Source: Siphonodentalium dalli (lineage: Eukaryota; Mollusca; Scaphopoda; Gadilida; Siphonodentaliidae). Taken from it: a DNA stretch of 64,000 nt. Both the position numbers and the translations under genes were made by a program. The notes beneath the pieces are model-generated. The model searched no databases, was not told the origin of the DNA, and was given only the letters and a program-made list of their open reading frames with translations. Location: assembly GCA_032622095.1 (NCBI GenBank), contig CP136067.1:39599549-39663548 (forward strand), given 5' to 3'. This document shows positions 8,512-17,630 of the stretch, in pieces (positions within the stretch are counted from its first letter, which is position 1; the number at the start of each line of letters is the position of its first letter).

Positions 8512-8970
8512 ATGGAGTTCACAACACAGCTATGGAACTACTATGAAGAATACCGACGTTCACAACACGTTGCTCCGAGATTAAAACTGATCTTGGACAC
8601 ACTCAACAACGCTACGATTGAAGAACTACAAGAAATTATTCGCAAGGAAGTGTCAGCAAACTGTGAAGGATGTAAAATAGAACATCCTAGTCAACGTGAA
8701 CATGTTCTGTGTTTGTTCTCTACAACTGATGATTGGACAAACCAGTTTATCGACTTAGCGCTGATTAAAATTGACATATACAATGTTATGGAAAGATGGT
8801 TCCCGAAGCTGATGGAGTTAAACCCACACTGCAAGGAGAAGTTCGAAGCATACCTTATGTGGGATCATCTGAGAAACAGTTTGGAGCTCAACCGCAAAAA
8901 ATTCGATGCAGAGTGGACTCTGATGTGGTCACAGCGAGTCAAAGAGAATTACAACGATGCAGACAGCTGA
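8512..8970 (+). CDS. Cys/His Polinton protein of unknown function, 152 aa
   Basis: It begins one base after the MCP stop and overlaps the protease by 14 nt. A possible zinc-binding cluster is visible: C51, C54, H58, H64 and C67, in the pattern CEGCKIEHPSQREHVLC. The remainder is helical and charged, with several Trp residues (W73, W93 and others). A short protein with a C-x2-C-x3-H-P-S-Q pattern beside the protease is something I associate with other animal Polintons, but its function is not known to me. The tight packing suggests a virion or assembly role. Confidence 0.75.
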   Translation: MEFTTQLWNYYEEYRRSQHVAPRLKLILDTLNNATIEELQEIIRKEVSANCEGCKIEHPSQREHVLCLFSTTDDWTNQFIDLALIKIDIYNVMERWFPKLMELNPHCKEKFEAYLMWDHLRNSLELNRKKFDAEWTLMWSQRVKENYNDADS

Positions 8971-9430
8971 ACTTCAATATATTCTGGACAATTCCTGGTT
9001 GTGTAAACTTAACACACATGTTTGTGCTAGAGATCTGTTACCAGAGAAGAAACCACAGCATATTCAAGCATATATTGTGAACACGCACTCATCGGATCAG
9101 CCAGGAGAACACTGGACATTGATGTTATTCAAGGGAAGATCAGCTGTATACTTCGACTCATTTGGACTACCACCACCGAGACGATATATGTTACCATTCA
9201 TAAAAAGGAACTCATCAGCATGGACTATGAATACAACACGATATCAACATCGTGCGACAAATGTGTGTGGATTATATTGTATATTCGCACTCCACCACAT
9301 GATGAAAGGAAAGAGGATGAAAATATTATTCAATTCTCGGGATTTCTTCAAGAATGACAGAACAATAGTTCGATGGTTTGGAAAGCACTATGGTCGATTA
9401 TACAGAAAAGCAAATTTGCTGTTGAATTAA
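8957..9430 (+). CDS. Adenain-like cysteine protease
   Basis: A 157-aa C5/Ulp1-type protease. The catalytic residues can be read as H52 (PGEHWTLM), D67 (VYFDSFGLP), Q97 (RYQHRA) and C104 (TNVCGLYCIF), in the order and spacing of adenovirus-type maturation proteases. The family cleaves capsid and core precursors, often after Gly-Gly or Gly-X-Gly, and the two basic proteins encoded at 2984-3897 have such Gly-Gly sites. It is the last gene of the element on this side and starts inside the previous gene. Open, all key residues kept. Confidence 0.93.
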   Translation: MQTAELQYILDNSWLCKLNTHVCARDLLPEKKPQHIQAYIVNTHSSDQPGEHWTLMLFKGRSAVYFDSFGLPPPRRYMLPFIKRNSSAWTMNTTRYQHRATNVCGLYCIFALHHMMKGKRMKILFNSRDFFKNDRTIVRWFGKHYGRLYRKANLLLN

Positions 9431-9874
9431 ACTTCACCAGGACATCGACGGCTGATATACATACAACGCAAAGAAGACGAAGATAACAACGAATGTGTCA
9501 ACAACTCCACAAAATAGACTCTTTTGTTATTGATTCAGCGTAGGATGTTGTAGGATGTTGTAGGATGTTCAATTAAGTTTCTTCAAATCTGAGACCTTGT
9601 TTTGTACATAAATTATTGTTCTTTGTTAATATTATTGATGTATAATAATATATTATTGTTCATTGTTCTTGTTCTTGTTTTTGAAAAATAAATGATAAAT
9701 TTCAACAAAATCGTTTTCACTGTAGGATCCCCACCAATTGATTCTGTTCGTGTCGATGTGTCATCTCTGGTCAGAATTATACAAACTTTAAAATTAGTAA
9801 TGAAAAAATGTCTAAGTCCATTTTCATTTTTTCCGATCAGAAATATCACATCAATGACAGGAATATCTATCCTC
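9431..9874. other. AT-rich non-coding flank of the Polinton
   Basis: No credible gene. It holds three tandem copies of TAGGATGTTG (9541-9570), a run of ATTATTGTT/TAATAT sequence (9610-9680) and an AATAAA-like signal at about 9687 that could end the protease-side transcripts. The Polinton right terminus may lie here or just beyond; no paired inverted repeat is available in the window. Confidence 0.6.
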
Positions 9875-10266
9875 AGGGGGGAACTATGGCCCAGTACCCA
9901 TCAGTGGGGGCACTATGGCCCAGTACCCCCCAGTGGGGCACTATGGCCCAGTACCCCCCAGTGGGGGGCACTATGGCCCAGTACCCCCCAGTGGGGGGCA
10001 CTATGGCCCAGTATCGAATACTGGACCATAGATCGTCCAGTATTCGATACTGGGCCATAGTGCCCCCACTGGGGGGCACTATGGCCCAGTATCGAATACT
10101 GGACGATCTATGGTCCAGTATTCGATACTGGGCCATAGTGCCCCCCACTGGGGGGTACTGGGCCATAGTGCCCCCCACTGGGGGGTACTGGGCCATAGTG
10201 CCCCCCACTGGGGGGTACTGGGCCATAGTGCCCCCCACTGGGGGGTACTGGGCCATAGTGCCCCCC
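9875..10266. repeat. Giant palindrome made of about 30-bp tandem units
   Basis: The core motif CTATGGCCCAGTA occurs six times on the + strand (left) and six times on the complementary strand (right), joined by G-runs and C-runs (ACCCCCCAGTGGGGGGCA). Two central units also contain a nested palindrome around CAGTATCGAATACTGGACC. The second is the exact reverse complement of the first, so the whole array is symmetric about 10069. The open frames across it on both strands are just translations of the repeat. It could be a Polinton terminal structure, a separate fold-back element or an insulator-like sequence upstream of PSMD2. Confidence 0.95.
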
Positions 10267-10638
10267 ATTACTACTTATCTTCTGCCGAAGATTCAAGGTA
10301 AAATTACTTCATCATGGCATCAACAAAACTCAAATAATTCATTCGGATCATATCTGAAAGTGTGAGATCATTTATACTATTGTTAAATAAATGAAAAATT
10401 GTAACTTCGTGGTTATATTCAATGTGTTGAATACAAAACTATTGTATTGTTCCATTAAGTAGAAACTTGGATAGTAATGTTGTTGACGAATTCAGTGCGT
10501 TCGACTGGTCCTTGTCCCAAACCTTGTACCAAACCAGAACGTTTTTATATGCGACCCGATAGCTGATACCAAATACCGTAATAATAAGCGGAAACGTAGG
10601 TTGTTTCGTACCACTCATAAATTCAGTAACAACAAAAC
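10267..10638 (+). promoter_or_regulatory. PSMD2 upstream region and probable 5' UTR
   Basis: About 370 bp between the palindrome and the PSMD2 start codon must contain the core promoter unless a further 5' exon lies upstream of the Polinton. No TATA box is convincing, as is usual for proteasome genes. The segment just before the ATG (AACAAAACATGG) is a good start context. There is no sign of another gene. Confidence 0.45.
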
Positions 10639-10725
10639 ATGGCGGATAAAGCGAAAACTGACGATAAGACGCCGAAAAAAAGCGAAGAAAAGAAAAAGGG
10701 CGACAAGATAAAGGACGATGAGCTT
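10639..10725 (+). CDS. PSMD2: PSMD2 exon 1 (residues 1-29)
   Basis: Codes for a Lys/Glu/Asp-rich, probably disordered N-terminus starting MADKAKTDDK and ending KIKDDEL. It ends exactly on a codon at the donor GTAAGT (10726). The low-complexity charged head matches the poorly conserved N-terminus of animal PSMD2. The start context is AAACATGG. The next exon begins with SEEDKQLQ, the first strongly conserved block, and lies 27.8 kb away. Confidence 0.93.
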
Positions 10726-11388
10726 GTAAGTAACAACACTGATTACAAATTTGATATATTTGACATACCAATTGTTCTCCAGATTCTTAGTGCACGTTTT
10801 ATTCATGGATATAAAATAAAATGGACATGCCGGCTAGTTCAAAAATGCTGTCTCACTGTGACTGTCAGATCGACCGGTGGCGCTAGATGCCTAGTAGATG
10901 GTGTTACTAGCCCATACAGAACCATGTAATTTTTAAAACATTCAGTTATTTATACATTGTATCAACAGTTGTTGGAAATTATTATCAAACAGTCTGACTC
11001 TGAGTCACATGGCCAAGGATTGAAGGAAGGACAAGGTGCATGATCATCATGATGACATTGATGTTGGTGTGCTGTAGTGTAGTCTACTGTAGGCCAAAAT
11101 TGACTATATTGTATACATTGAAATGTATAGTCCAACCTTCCCCACTTCTGGCAATGGAGCTTTTGCTTCAAGTCCGGAAAGGAAGAATATGATGCAAGAC
11201 ACGACCAAACCGCGATGTTCCCCGGCAATACATGTACTAATGCGTCACCCTGACAAGTGACATACCTTTCACCTTCCTTTTCCAAAAAAGAGACATTTAT
11301 CGAGCATTTTTGGCGAGCAAGTGAACATTTTTTAAACATTGGGTGTGTTCGATCGGACTTCCGGTAAGTCCGCGCTCGGTATCGTGTG
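10726..11388. other. Start of PSMD2 intron 1, with a dispersed repeat
   Basis: No gene. The segment about 11140-11290 recurs in inverted orientation at about 27357-27480; both contain the string GATGTTCCCCGG and a CACCTTCC block. It is therefore a dispersed repeat rather than a coding exon, although a 125-codon open frame crosses it on the minus strand. The last 8 bases (ATCGTGTG, 11381-11388) are the left target duplication of the hAT element. Confidence 0.6.
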
Positions 11389-13441
11389 TAGTGTTGAAAC
11401 GATTAGTGAATTTCAAAGTCGACTAGTCGAGGCCCAAAAGTCGCGTTGCGTCGACTAGTCGGTACCCGATATCAAAACTTTCAAACATAACATGGTACGG
11501 AAAATTCATTGTACATGGCGTACTCTCAGGTGCCAAATAAACGTGCCGGCACGTTTATTAATTTGGAGCAAAAATACACACAATCACGCTTATTGTGACC
11601 CATCACGTTTATTATTTTTTGGGGGTAAATCCATCACATACTGTGACATTTATTCTTTTTTTGGGTGATAAACAAACGAATATAAGAATGGAACGAATCA
11701 CGAGTGTGCTAATGTTAATACTAGAAGTCACAAACCACTAAATAAAGTTGTTTTAGTAGACTGAGATGCGACATCGCTTCGATATAAAACCTATTTTGAG
11801 AGTCACGGTTTGCCCAATCTTTTACTTCGTCTACTTTCGGTTTGTAATAAAGCGCAAAACGTGAACTGGGCCGAGTTCACGGGACCCGAAACGATAGAAA
11901 AGATGGCACATGGATCACAGGACTTATTCTACAATTAAAATGTTTTTGTTAACTCCAAAATCAGTTCCATAATCACAATTTATAATGAAAAACGATGTGC
12001 CTCGAAAATAGGCAACACGAAACCCAGAAAAAGCGCTAAAAGTTACCAGTTTGACTGAGTGTTTTCTGCATACAAATAATTTCATGAGAAGCATTAAAGT
12101 ATATTCCTTTAATATTAAGATATTTAAACAACACAGTTTCATACTTTTTCTGTTTTAATGCATTATTTGGTGAGAGAAATGTAAAATTGATTGTACATTC
12201 TTCGAAAAAAAATCAAATTAGGCTTAATGTAAAATTGTAAACTGAGTATGATTTTGGACAAGAACTTCAATCTACTAGTACACAAGTTTCAACCTAAATA
12301 TATTATTCAATTGAATTATACAGTGAGTGAGTTACTTGAGTTAACTATCACTCTTTGATTGATTGATTGATTGTATTGGCAATGATACTAACACATATAT
12401 AAATACAATAGATTGTTGATATACATAACTTAGGAGCAAACACATAGCATTGTACATAGTTTGTTCAGCATTAGATATCCTTTTATTTGTGATGTTGAAA
12501 AGGGGTTGTTTTGTGCAACACAACTGAAAATCATATTTAATAAACAGCCTTAAGTTTTCCCACCCCTTCTTGTATTCCGTATGGCTAATCCCTATATATT
12601 ATATATATATCTTTAATCCTCCGATAACGAAGAGTGGATAAACATACATATTAGTTTTTTTTTACAAAGAACTCAAGAACAAAAAACAATACGACAGAAA
12701 GACAAGTTTGATCAACAACAAAGACTACCCTCATGTTAATAACATATTTACATAGACCTAAGTGCACACATTCGGGCCATCATGCACGTATTACATACTT
12801 ACATATTTGCAACATGTATGCATCCATTCATGCACGTAGCAACATTAACCCCTTACATACTGACGAACACACGCAACGGAACGCACAAGTACACCTGTCG
12901 TACATATATACTTACATGTGCATTAATCCATACATCCATACATACAAGCCTATTACATACCTACTTTCCTGGGTCCTGATATACAGCCACACAGACTCAC
13001 GTACGTATACATGTATACGTGCATACGCACAGTCACCCATACCCACATATACTCGTTACACATATACATACATATGCACATACTCAAGTACACGGTGATA
13101 CAACAGTACCCTCGCACATTCATTCAACAACAAAAAATCAATAAGTCAATATAGAGGCCATATATGGACCAATAGCTTGCAGCGAGTATATGAATTATAG
13201 GATGTAAGAGAAAGTGAAAGACGTTCAAGTAACGCGATGAGCGTTATCATTTTGGAATTGTCCCGACTCTGTTCGCGGGATATCAGCATTGCAATTTGTT
13301 TTTTATTTTTTAAATACTCGCTACATACCATCGGTCCACCCTCTCTATTTACCACAACATGGTGGCGACCAGAGCGTCCAGTCAACAGTACGTAATGATT
13401 AATCGTTTTCAGCACCGTGATGTCCCTCTGTTAGCCAAAAA

Positions 13442-16400
13442 TTATTGCGTTAGTTTACTATAATTTGCCCATAATTTTGCTGTATTTCTAACGAAAAATG
13501 TGACAAATTTGTATTTATCAAGAAATGGTATCAAGTTGTCAGCAATGTCGGGTATGTGCCCTAAGAATATTGCCGCAAGATCTGGTGTGTTCAGATTGTC
13601 CAGCATAATGTAGAAATTGATCCCAAAGTGATCAATTATCTTGTACCATATAACATTTCGAATTTCGCAACCTGATGGGCAATCGAACAATATGTGCAGT
13701 ACTTTGTGTGCATACGGATGCAGACACGCATCACAAACTCCCTTTTGGTCATATGTTGTTTGTGATATTATTCTTCCCACCTGAAGAAAGTCGTCTTTGA
13801 ATTGAGGATGCGCACGGCATACGCGCCATAAAAATGACAGCGAAAATTCACTTTGAATTTGACTGAAAATATAGAGCCACGGATCACCAGAAATTGTTGT
13901 TTTCCAAATTTCACTATACTTTGTATCAATGGCTACATTTACAAGATTCTTCCAACTATCTTTAGTTGGGAAGGTATTATCATCAGCAAAGTTCGTAATG
14001 AAATCAAGTAAACCATATCTTAATAAGATTATGATTAGCTCATTCAAAAATGATTTTGAGGGGCGTATTGTGTTAGTTAAGGATTCATGCATTCGTAAGA
14101 GAAATATCTCAGATGAAGATTTTTTGGGGTCTCCTCTGCATAGGGATCCCATAAGAGAAAGTTTTCTTTTGTCAATAAGTGTGGCAAGGGAGGGTATACC
14201 GACTGAGCCCTCTACAATGACAGTTCTTGCTCGCGTGGGCAATCCCTGAAAGTTCTTTAAACAAAATCGGTGTGTTTTCTCCAGGCGGTCTGTATCACTC
14301 TTGCCTAATTGCCACAAGAGTTCAGACCCATAAAGAGATCTGGGAAGGATGATAGATTTGTATATCTTACAGCAACTGACAGGGGTTGTTCCACCAGCAT
14401 ATAGGCCCGAATTTGAGAGCATAAAATATGTGTCTCTTTGTTTTTCTCTTATTGCTTCCACAAGGGAGTGATTGAAATTGTATTTGTCAAAGAGGATACC
14501 AAGGTGTGTAGCTTCTGTTTTTTCTGAAATTTCTTGACCTAGAAGATACATCTTCCTGTTTTGAATGCACCGCGCGAATTCAGCTTTTGGTTCATTAAAC
14601 ACTATTGTGACAGTTTTGCTTGGGTTATAGAGAAATCGCCATTTCCTACTGTACTGGGAACATATATTAAGAAGGTTCTGTAGCCCACGTTTTGACAATG
14701 AGAGTAAGACCATATCATCAGCCTGTGTAGGTGCAGCGCAACAAACTGAATAAACCATTAAACCGTAGTTTGAGTTGGCTAAGTCAGAAATGAGTGTGTC
14801 AACGTAGAGCATGTACATCAGAGGTGAGAGAATACTTCCCTGTCTGGCTCCTTGTTTCAGTAAGAAGTACTCAGAATATTTACATTTATACCTCACACAG
14901 CATTGAATATTTGTTAATAAACAACACAGTATGCGCCACATGGAACCAGTTATGCCCCGCTGGTGGAGTTTGTACAAGAGGCCATCGATCCAGACAGTAT
15001 CGAAGGCCTTTTGTACATCAAGGAAGCAAGCAAATAGTTTGCTGCCTCTTTCAGCTGTGTAAGATATACATTCTTTCAGGAGGAAAGAAGTCGCTAGACA
15101 ATTTGAATTTTTCTGAAACCCGTTTTGAAGTGGGTGAATATTTGTGAGATGTGGGGCATTGGTTTCCAACCGGGATTTTAAAAGTTTCTCAAACAATTTA
15201 TACATTACTGGCAATATGGTGATAGCCCTATAATTGTTGAAACTATGTGCTGACTTGTTTCCTCCCTTAAAAAGTGAGATCATTATGCCTTTTTTTGCAT
15301 CATCTGGAACATGAGTGAATTTTAACATACATGAAAATAAAAAAGCAATACATTTCAAAATAGTTTCACCACCATATATAATGTGTTCATAAACTAAACC
15401 GTCATAACCCTGTGACTTGTTCTTGTTCAAAGTGGGAATAAGAGAAGACAGTTCACTTATACTGACAGGGTAAGTAAGATGATCATCTAGACTCTTTGAA
15501 ATTATATCATCTTTCAATCTTTTAACTGTGTCGGTAACGACCGAGTAGTGATTGTCATCGAACAATGAGTTATTCAATGGTGAGTATAATGTTTTGTAAT
15601 AGGAAGACCAGGCACTTAATATGTCATCTGTATCTCGGATAATCGAGCCATCATGTTCGAAATATGAGGCACCCAGAGTGCCGTTATTTGCTCTTTTTGC
15701 GTTTAGTAATCTGAAGAAGTGATCATTATCTATCTCAGCGCAGCGATCAATTTCGTTCAGTTGTTCTCTCATAAAGTCGGATGAGATGGACCGATATAAG
15801 CTCCGAAAGTGTCTCTTTGAGTCTTTATACAGCTGGAAAGAGCTGTGTTCGTGACCACGCGGTCTACCCTCTTTAATCCAATCATTTCTAAGAATGGACA
15901 TTTTTTTGTGAAGTTCTTTCAGATTTTCATTCCAAAATGGTTTTTTGTGACTTTTGAATTTACATGTTGGAATCGATTGTTGCGCTGCTTGTTTCATAGA
16001 AGCTACCAATGAATTGTAATACAAGTCCAAATTGATTGTATCGTGTACACGCGTTTCACTGTGTGGCAATAAGGAAGCTAATATATGTTGGTACTGTTTA
16101 ACTAAATTTTCATCTTGTGCGAGCAAACGCCACTTCAATTTTGAGATATCCGCACTCGACCCATTGGAATCAGGTATGGTGCCCGCGTCACAGTTAAGTT
16201 CAACTTGCACCGGTCTGTGATTCGAAACATTGAGTGCAGAATCATCAATTATGCGAACGTTAGCTACGAAAGGTAAGTCAGAGTATTTTATTATCACATG
16301 GTCAATATTTGAGCAATCACTCCCATCATGATTAACATATGTTGAACAAATATCATCACAAAGACTATTCTCTATCAGTGATGTACATTCTGCCTTTTTC

Positions 16401-16963
16401 AACAAATTTTTTAGAAGTTTTTGTCGTCTACCTGGTTTACTGAGACTAGCATTGAAGTCACCCATCACAACAAGTGTGCCCAAATGTGAGTAGCTTTTAA
16501 TGACATCTTTAACTTTCATAATATAGTCTTCATATGCAACAATTGGATAATTAGATGATGGTAAATATACCTGAAATATATATATATATTTATGCTTAGA
16601 TAGTCTATATTGGAGACCAACAATTCTGTCATCATTAAAATCTATGATTGATACACGATCGTCATATTCTGTTTTCCAAAAGAGAGCGACCCCGCCTTTA
16701 TAGCGACCCCGCTGTTGGGGAAGCCGTTGTGAAAAATCACAAACAGTATGGCATCGGTAATGTTTCGAAATTGAATTCATGAAGCTCGCACTCTTAGCTG
16801 GAAGCCAGTGTTCAGATATGCCACAGAAATCTATAGTCTGCCCATCCAATATTCTACTCAAATAAGGGCCGCTTGACATGATGCCAGTCGCGTTCCATGT
16901 ACAGAAGAGCATTTTGCTGTGAAAATATAACAAAATGACGCACATAAGATGAAGTGCGTACAT
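13442..16963 (-). CDS. LINE ORF2: endonuclease / reverse transcriptase
   Basis: 1173 codons without a stop; the second Met (codon 18, MLFCTWNATGI) is as likely a start as the first. The N-terminal APE endonuclease has N24 (WNATG), E51 (ISEHWL), GDFN at 168-171 and the SNHRPV motif at 247-252. The reverse transcriptase includes NNYRAITILPVMYKLFEK at about 576-593, FLDVQKAFD at 647-655, GARQGSILSP at about 705-714 and the catalytic QADD at 747-750 (A-D-D instead of the usual YADD, still with both Asp). A C-terminal Cys/His cluster (CDACLHPYAHKVLHILFDC) follows. It fits CR1/Jockey-like animal LINEs, but I do not assign a clade. It would drive target-primed reverse transcription. Confidence 0.95.
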   Translation of the reverse strand: MYALHLMCVILLYFHSKMLFCTWNATGIMSSGPYLSRILDGQTIDFCGISEHWLPAKSASFMNSISKHYRCHTVCDFSQRLPQQRGRYKGGVALFWKTEYDDRVSIIDFNDDRIVGLQYRLSKHKYIYIFQVYLPSSNYPIVAYEDYIMKVKDVIKSYSHLGTLVVMGDFNASLSKPGRRQKLLKNLLKKAECTSLIENSLCDDICSTYVNHDGSDCSNIDHVIIKYSDLPFVANVRIIDDSALNVSNHRPVQVELNCDAGTIPDSNGSSADISKLKWRLLAQDENLVKQYQHILASLLPHSETRVHDTINLDLYYNSLVASMKQAAQQSIPTCKFKSHKKPFWNENLKELHKKMSILRNDWIKEGRPRGHEHSSFQLYKDSKRHFRSLYRSISSDFMREQLNEIDRCAEIDNDHFFRLLNAKRANNGTLGASYFEHDGSIIRDTDDILSAWSSYYKTLYSPLNNSLFDDNHYSVVTDTVKRLKDDIISKSLDDHLTYPVSISELSSLIPTLNKNKSQGYDGLVYEHIIYGGETILKCIAFLFSCMLKFTHVPDDAKKGIMISLFKGGNKSAHSFNNYRAITILPVMYKLFEKLLKSRLETNAPHLTNIHPLQNGFQKNSNCLATSFLLKECISYTAERGSKLFACFLDVQKAFDTVWIDGLLYKLHQRGITGSMWRILCCLLTNIQCCVRYKCKYSEYFLLKQGARQGSILSPLMYMLYVDTLISDLANSNYGLMVYSVCCAAPTQADDMVLLSLSKRGLQNLLNICSQYSRKWRFLYNPSKTVTIVFNEPKAEFARCIQNRKMYLLGQEISEKTEATHLGILFDKYNFNHSLVEAIREKQRDTYFMLSNSGLYAGGTTPVSCCKIYKSIILPRSLYGSELLWQLGKSDTDRLEKTHRFCLKNFQGLPTRARTVIVEGSVGIPSLATLIDKRKLSLMGSLCRGDPKKSSSEIFLLRMHESLTNTIRPSKSFLNELIIILLRYGLLDFITNFADDNTFPTKDSWKNLVNVAIDTKYSEIWKTTISGDPWLYIFSQIQSEFSLSFLWRVCRAHPQFKDDFLQVGRIISQTTYDQKGVCDACLHPYAHKVLHILFDCPSGCEIRNVIWYKIIDHFGINFYIMLDNLNTPDLAAIFLGHIPDIADNLIPFLDKYKFVTFFVRNTAKLWANYSKLTQ

Positions 16964-17158
16964 TTAAAAGGTTGTGCTTAATAGCGATTCAAATATTCAT
17001 ATAATATTTTGTGTGTTATAAAGACAAATGCATATCCAGCATAAGAAAATATAAAGCATGAAAACAAACAGTAACTATCCAACTATATTACTTTTAAAAT
17101 ATTCAGTTATAACCGATTTGCTTCAAGTTAAAGAAGCAACTCCTACGGACGTACATGA

Positions 17159-17485
17159 TTACCACCGATCACGTTTTGAAGTGATATACTTGCTGTAAGC
17201 ATACTCAGACAGCCAGGGACGACAGAATGACCCCTTTGGCCAAAAAAAAGAATCTGTGACCATATCGACATGCTCGTTGTATACGTTGACTCTTGCATAC
17301 GACTTATTTTCCTGATCACTATAATACAAACGAACAATAGAGAACTTGACGCCTCTACGGCTAAGGTAGCGTTCAATAGTGCGTCGATCTAGATCATTAC
17401 TGATGTTCCCTAAGTAAAATCGTTCTGTTTTTATGGGTTCTGCATTCCGTCGGCGATGTTGATTGCTTTGGTGTTCAAATTCAAA
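17159..17485 (-). pseudogene. LINE ORF1 C-terminal remnant, 108 codons
   Basis: The minus-strand frame is open from 17485 to a stop at 17159. It encodes TERFYLGNISNDLDRRTIER, then YSDQENKSYARVNV and a conserved-looking end FFWPKGSFCRPWL. This is the RRM-like/RPW pattern found at the C-terminus of animal LINE ORF1 nucleic-acid-binding proteins. It has no start codon of its own, so it is a 5'-truncated remnant. A longer ATG-initiated frame overlapping it (17143-17376) looks like a shadow. Position and strand match ORF2 downstream. Confidence 0.72.
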
Positions 17486-17488
17486 TTA

Positions 17489-17630
17489 TCTAGTATTCTA
17501 AGCCATATAGAAGGTATCGGAATATTGAAATAGTCGGAATTATGAACCCTCATGGAAAAGCGGAATAATGAACCCTCAGAATAATGAACCATCGGAATAA
17601 TGAACCATCTATACCCGAAGACCCCCAACC
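17489..17630. repeat. Short GGAATAATGAACC repeat cluster
   Basis: Four or five near copies of a 16- to 20-base unit containing CGGAATAATGAACC lie just beyond the LINE 5' truncation. Similar units occur at 32360-32775. This is a simple interspersed repeat with no coding sense. Confidence 0.7.

Larger units (their letters stand above)
1..9430 (+). mobile_element. Polinton/Maverick (adintovirus-like) element, right part; left end outside window
   Basis: Twelve or thirteen closely packed + strand ORFs encode the hallmark Polinton set: protein-primed polymerase B, packaging ATPase, rve integrase with chromodomain, penton-like and hexon-like capsid proteins, and an adenain-like protease. Spacing is virus-like, with several 4- to 19-nt overlaps. 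All ORFs seen are open, so the copy looks recent. The left terminus is outside the window. The right terminus lies somewhere between 9431 and about 10400 but cannot be fixed, because the matching inverted repeat is not visible. The end given is the last coding base. It sits directly upstream of host PSMD2. Confidence 0.93.
12345..17488 (-). mobile_element. APE-type LINE retrotransposon, 5'-truncated
   Basis: Read on the minus strand it has an ORF1 tail (17159-17485), a spacer of about 195 nt, a fully open ORF2 (13442-16963), a 3' UTR of about 1.1 kb and a 3' microsatellite tail of CAAT units (near 12357-12375). Upstream of 17488 the sequence switches to an unrelated short repeat, so the 5' end is truncated within ORF1. 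The 3' UTR carries CATACA/ACATAC low-complexity sequence (12730-13130). No target duplication could be recognised. An intact ORF2 suggests a young copy. Confidence 0.9.

Noticed and set aside
9692-10365. Open frames on both strands across the palindrome
   Set aside because: They are translations of a 30-bp repeat (alternating WAIVPPTGG-like units) on both strands, with no sign of a real protein.
9431-10400. Exact Polinton right terminus and target duplication
   Set aside because: The left terminus is outside the window, so no inverted repeat or duplication could be matched; any boundary would be a guess.
10962-11339. 125-codon minus-strand ORF
   Set aside because: It overlaps a dispersed repeat found inverted at 27357-27480, where the frame is not preserved over the same length.
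12733-13098. 121-codon ORF rich in Tyr, Thr and His
   Set aside because: Lies in CATACA-rich low-complexity sequence in the LINE 3' UTR.
12340-17490. Target-site duplication for the LINE
   Set aside because: The flanks of the CAAT tail and of the 5' truncation share only short, inexact strings.
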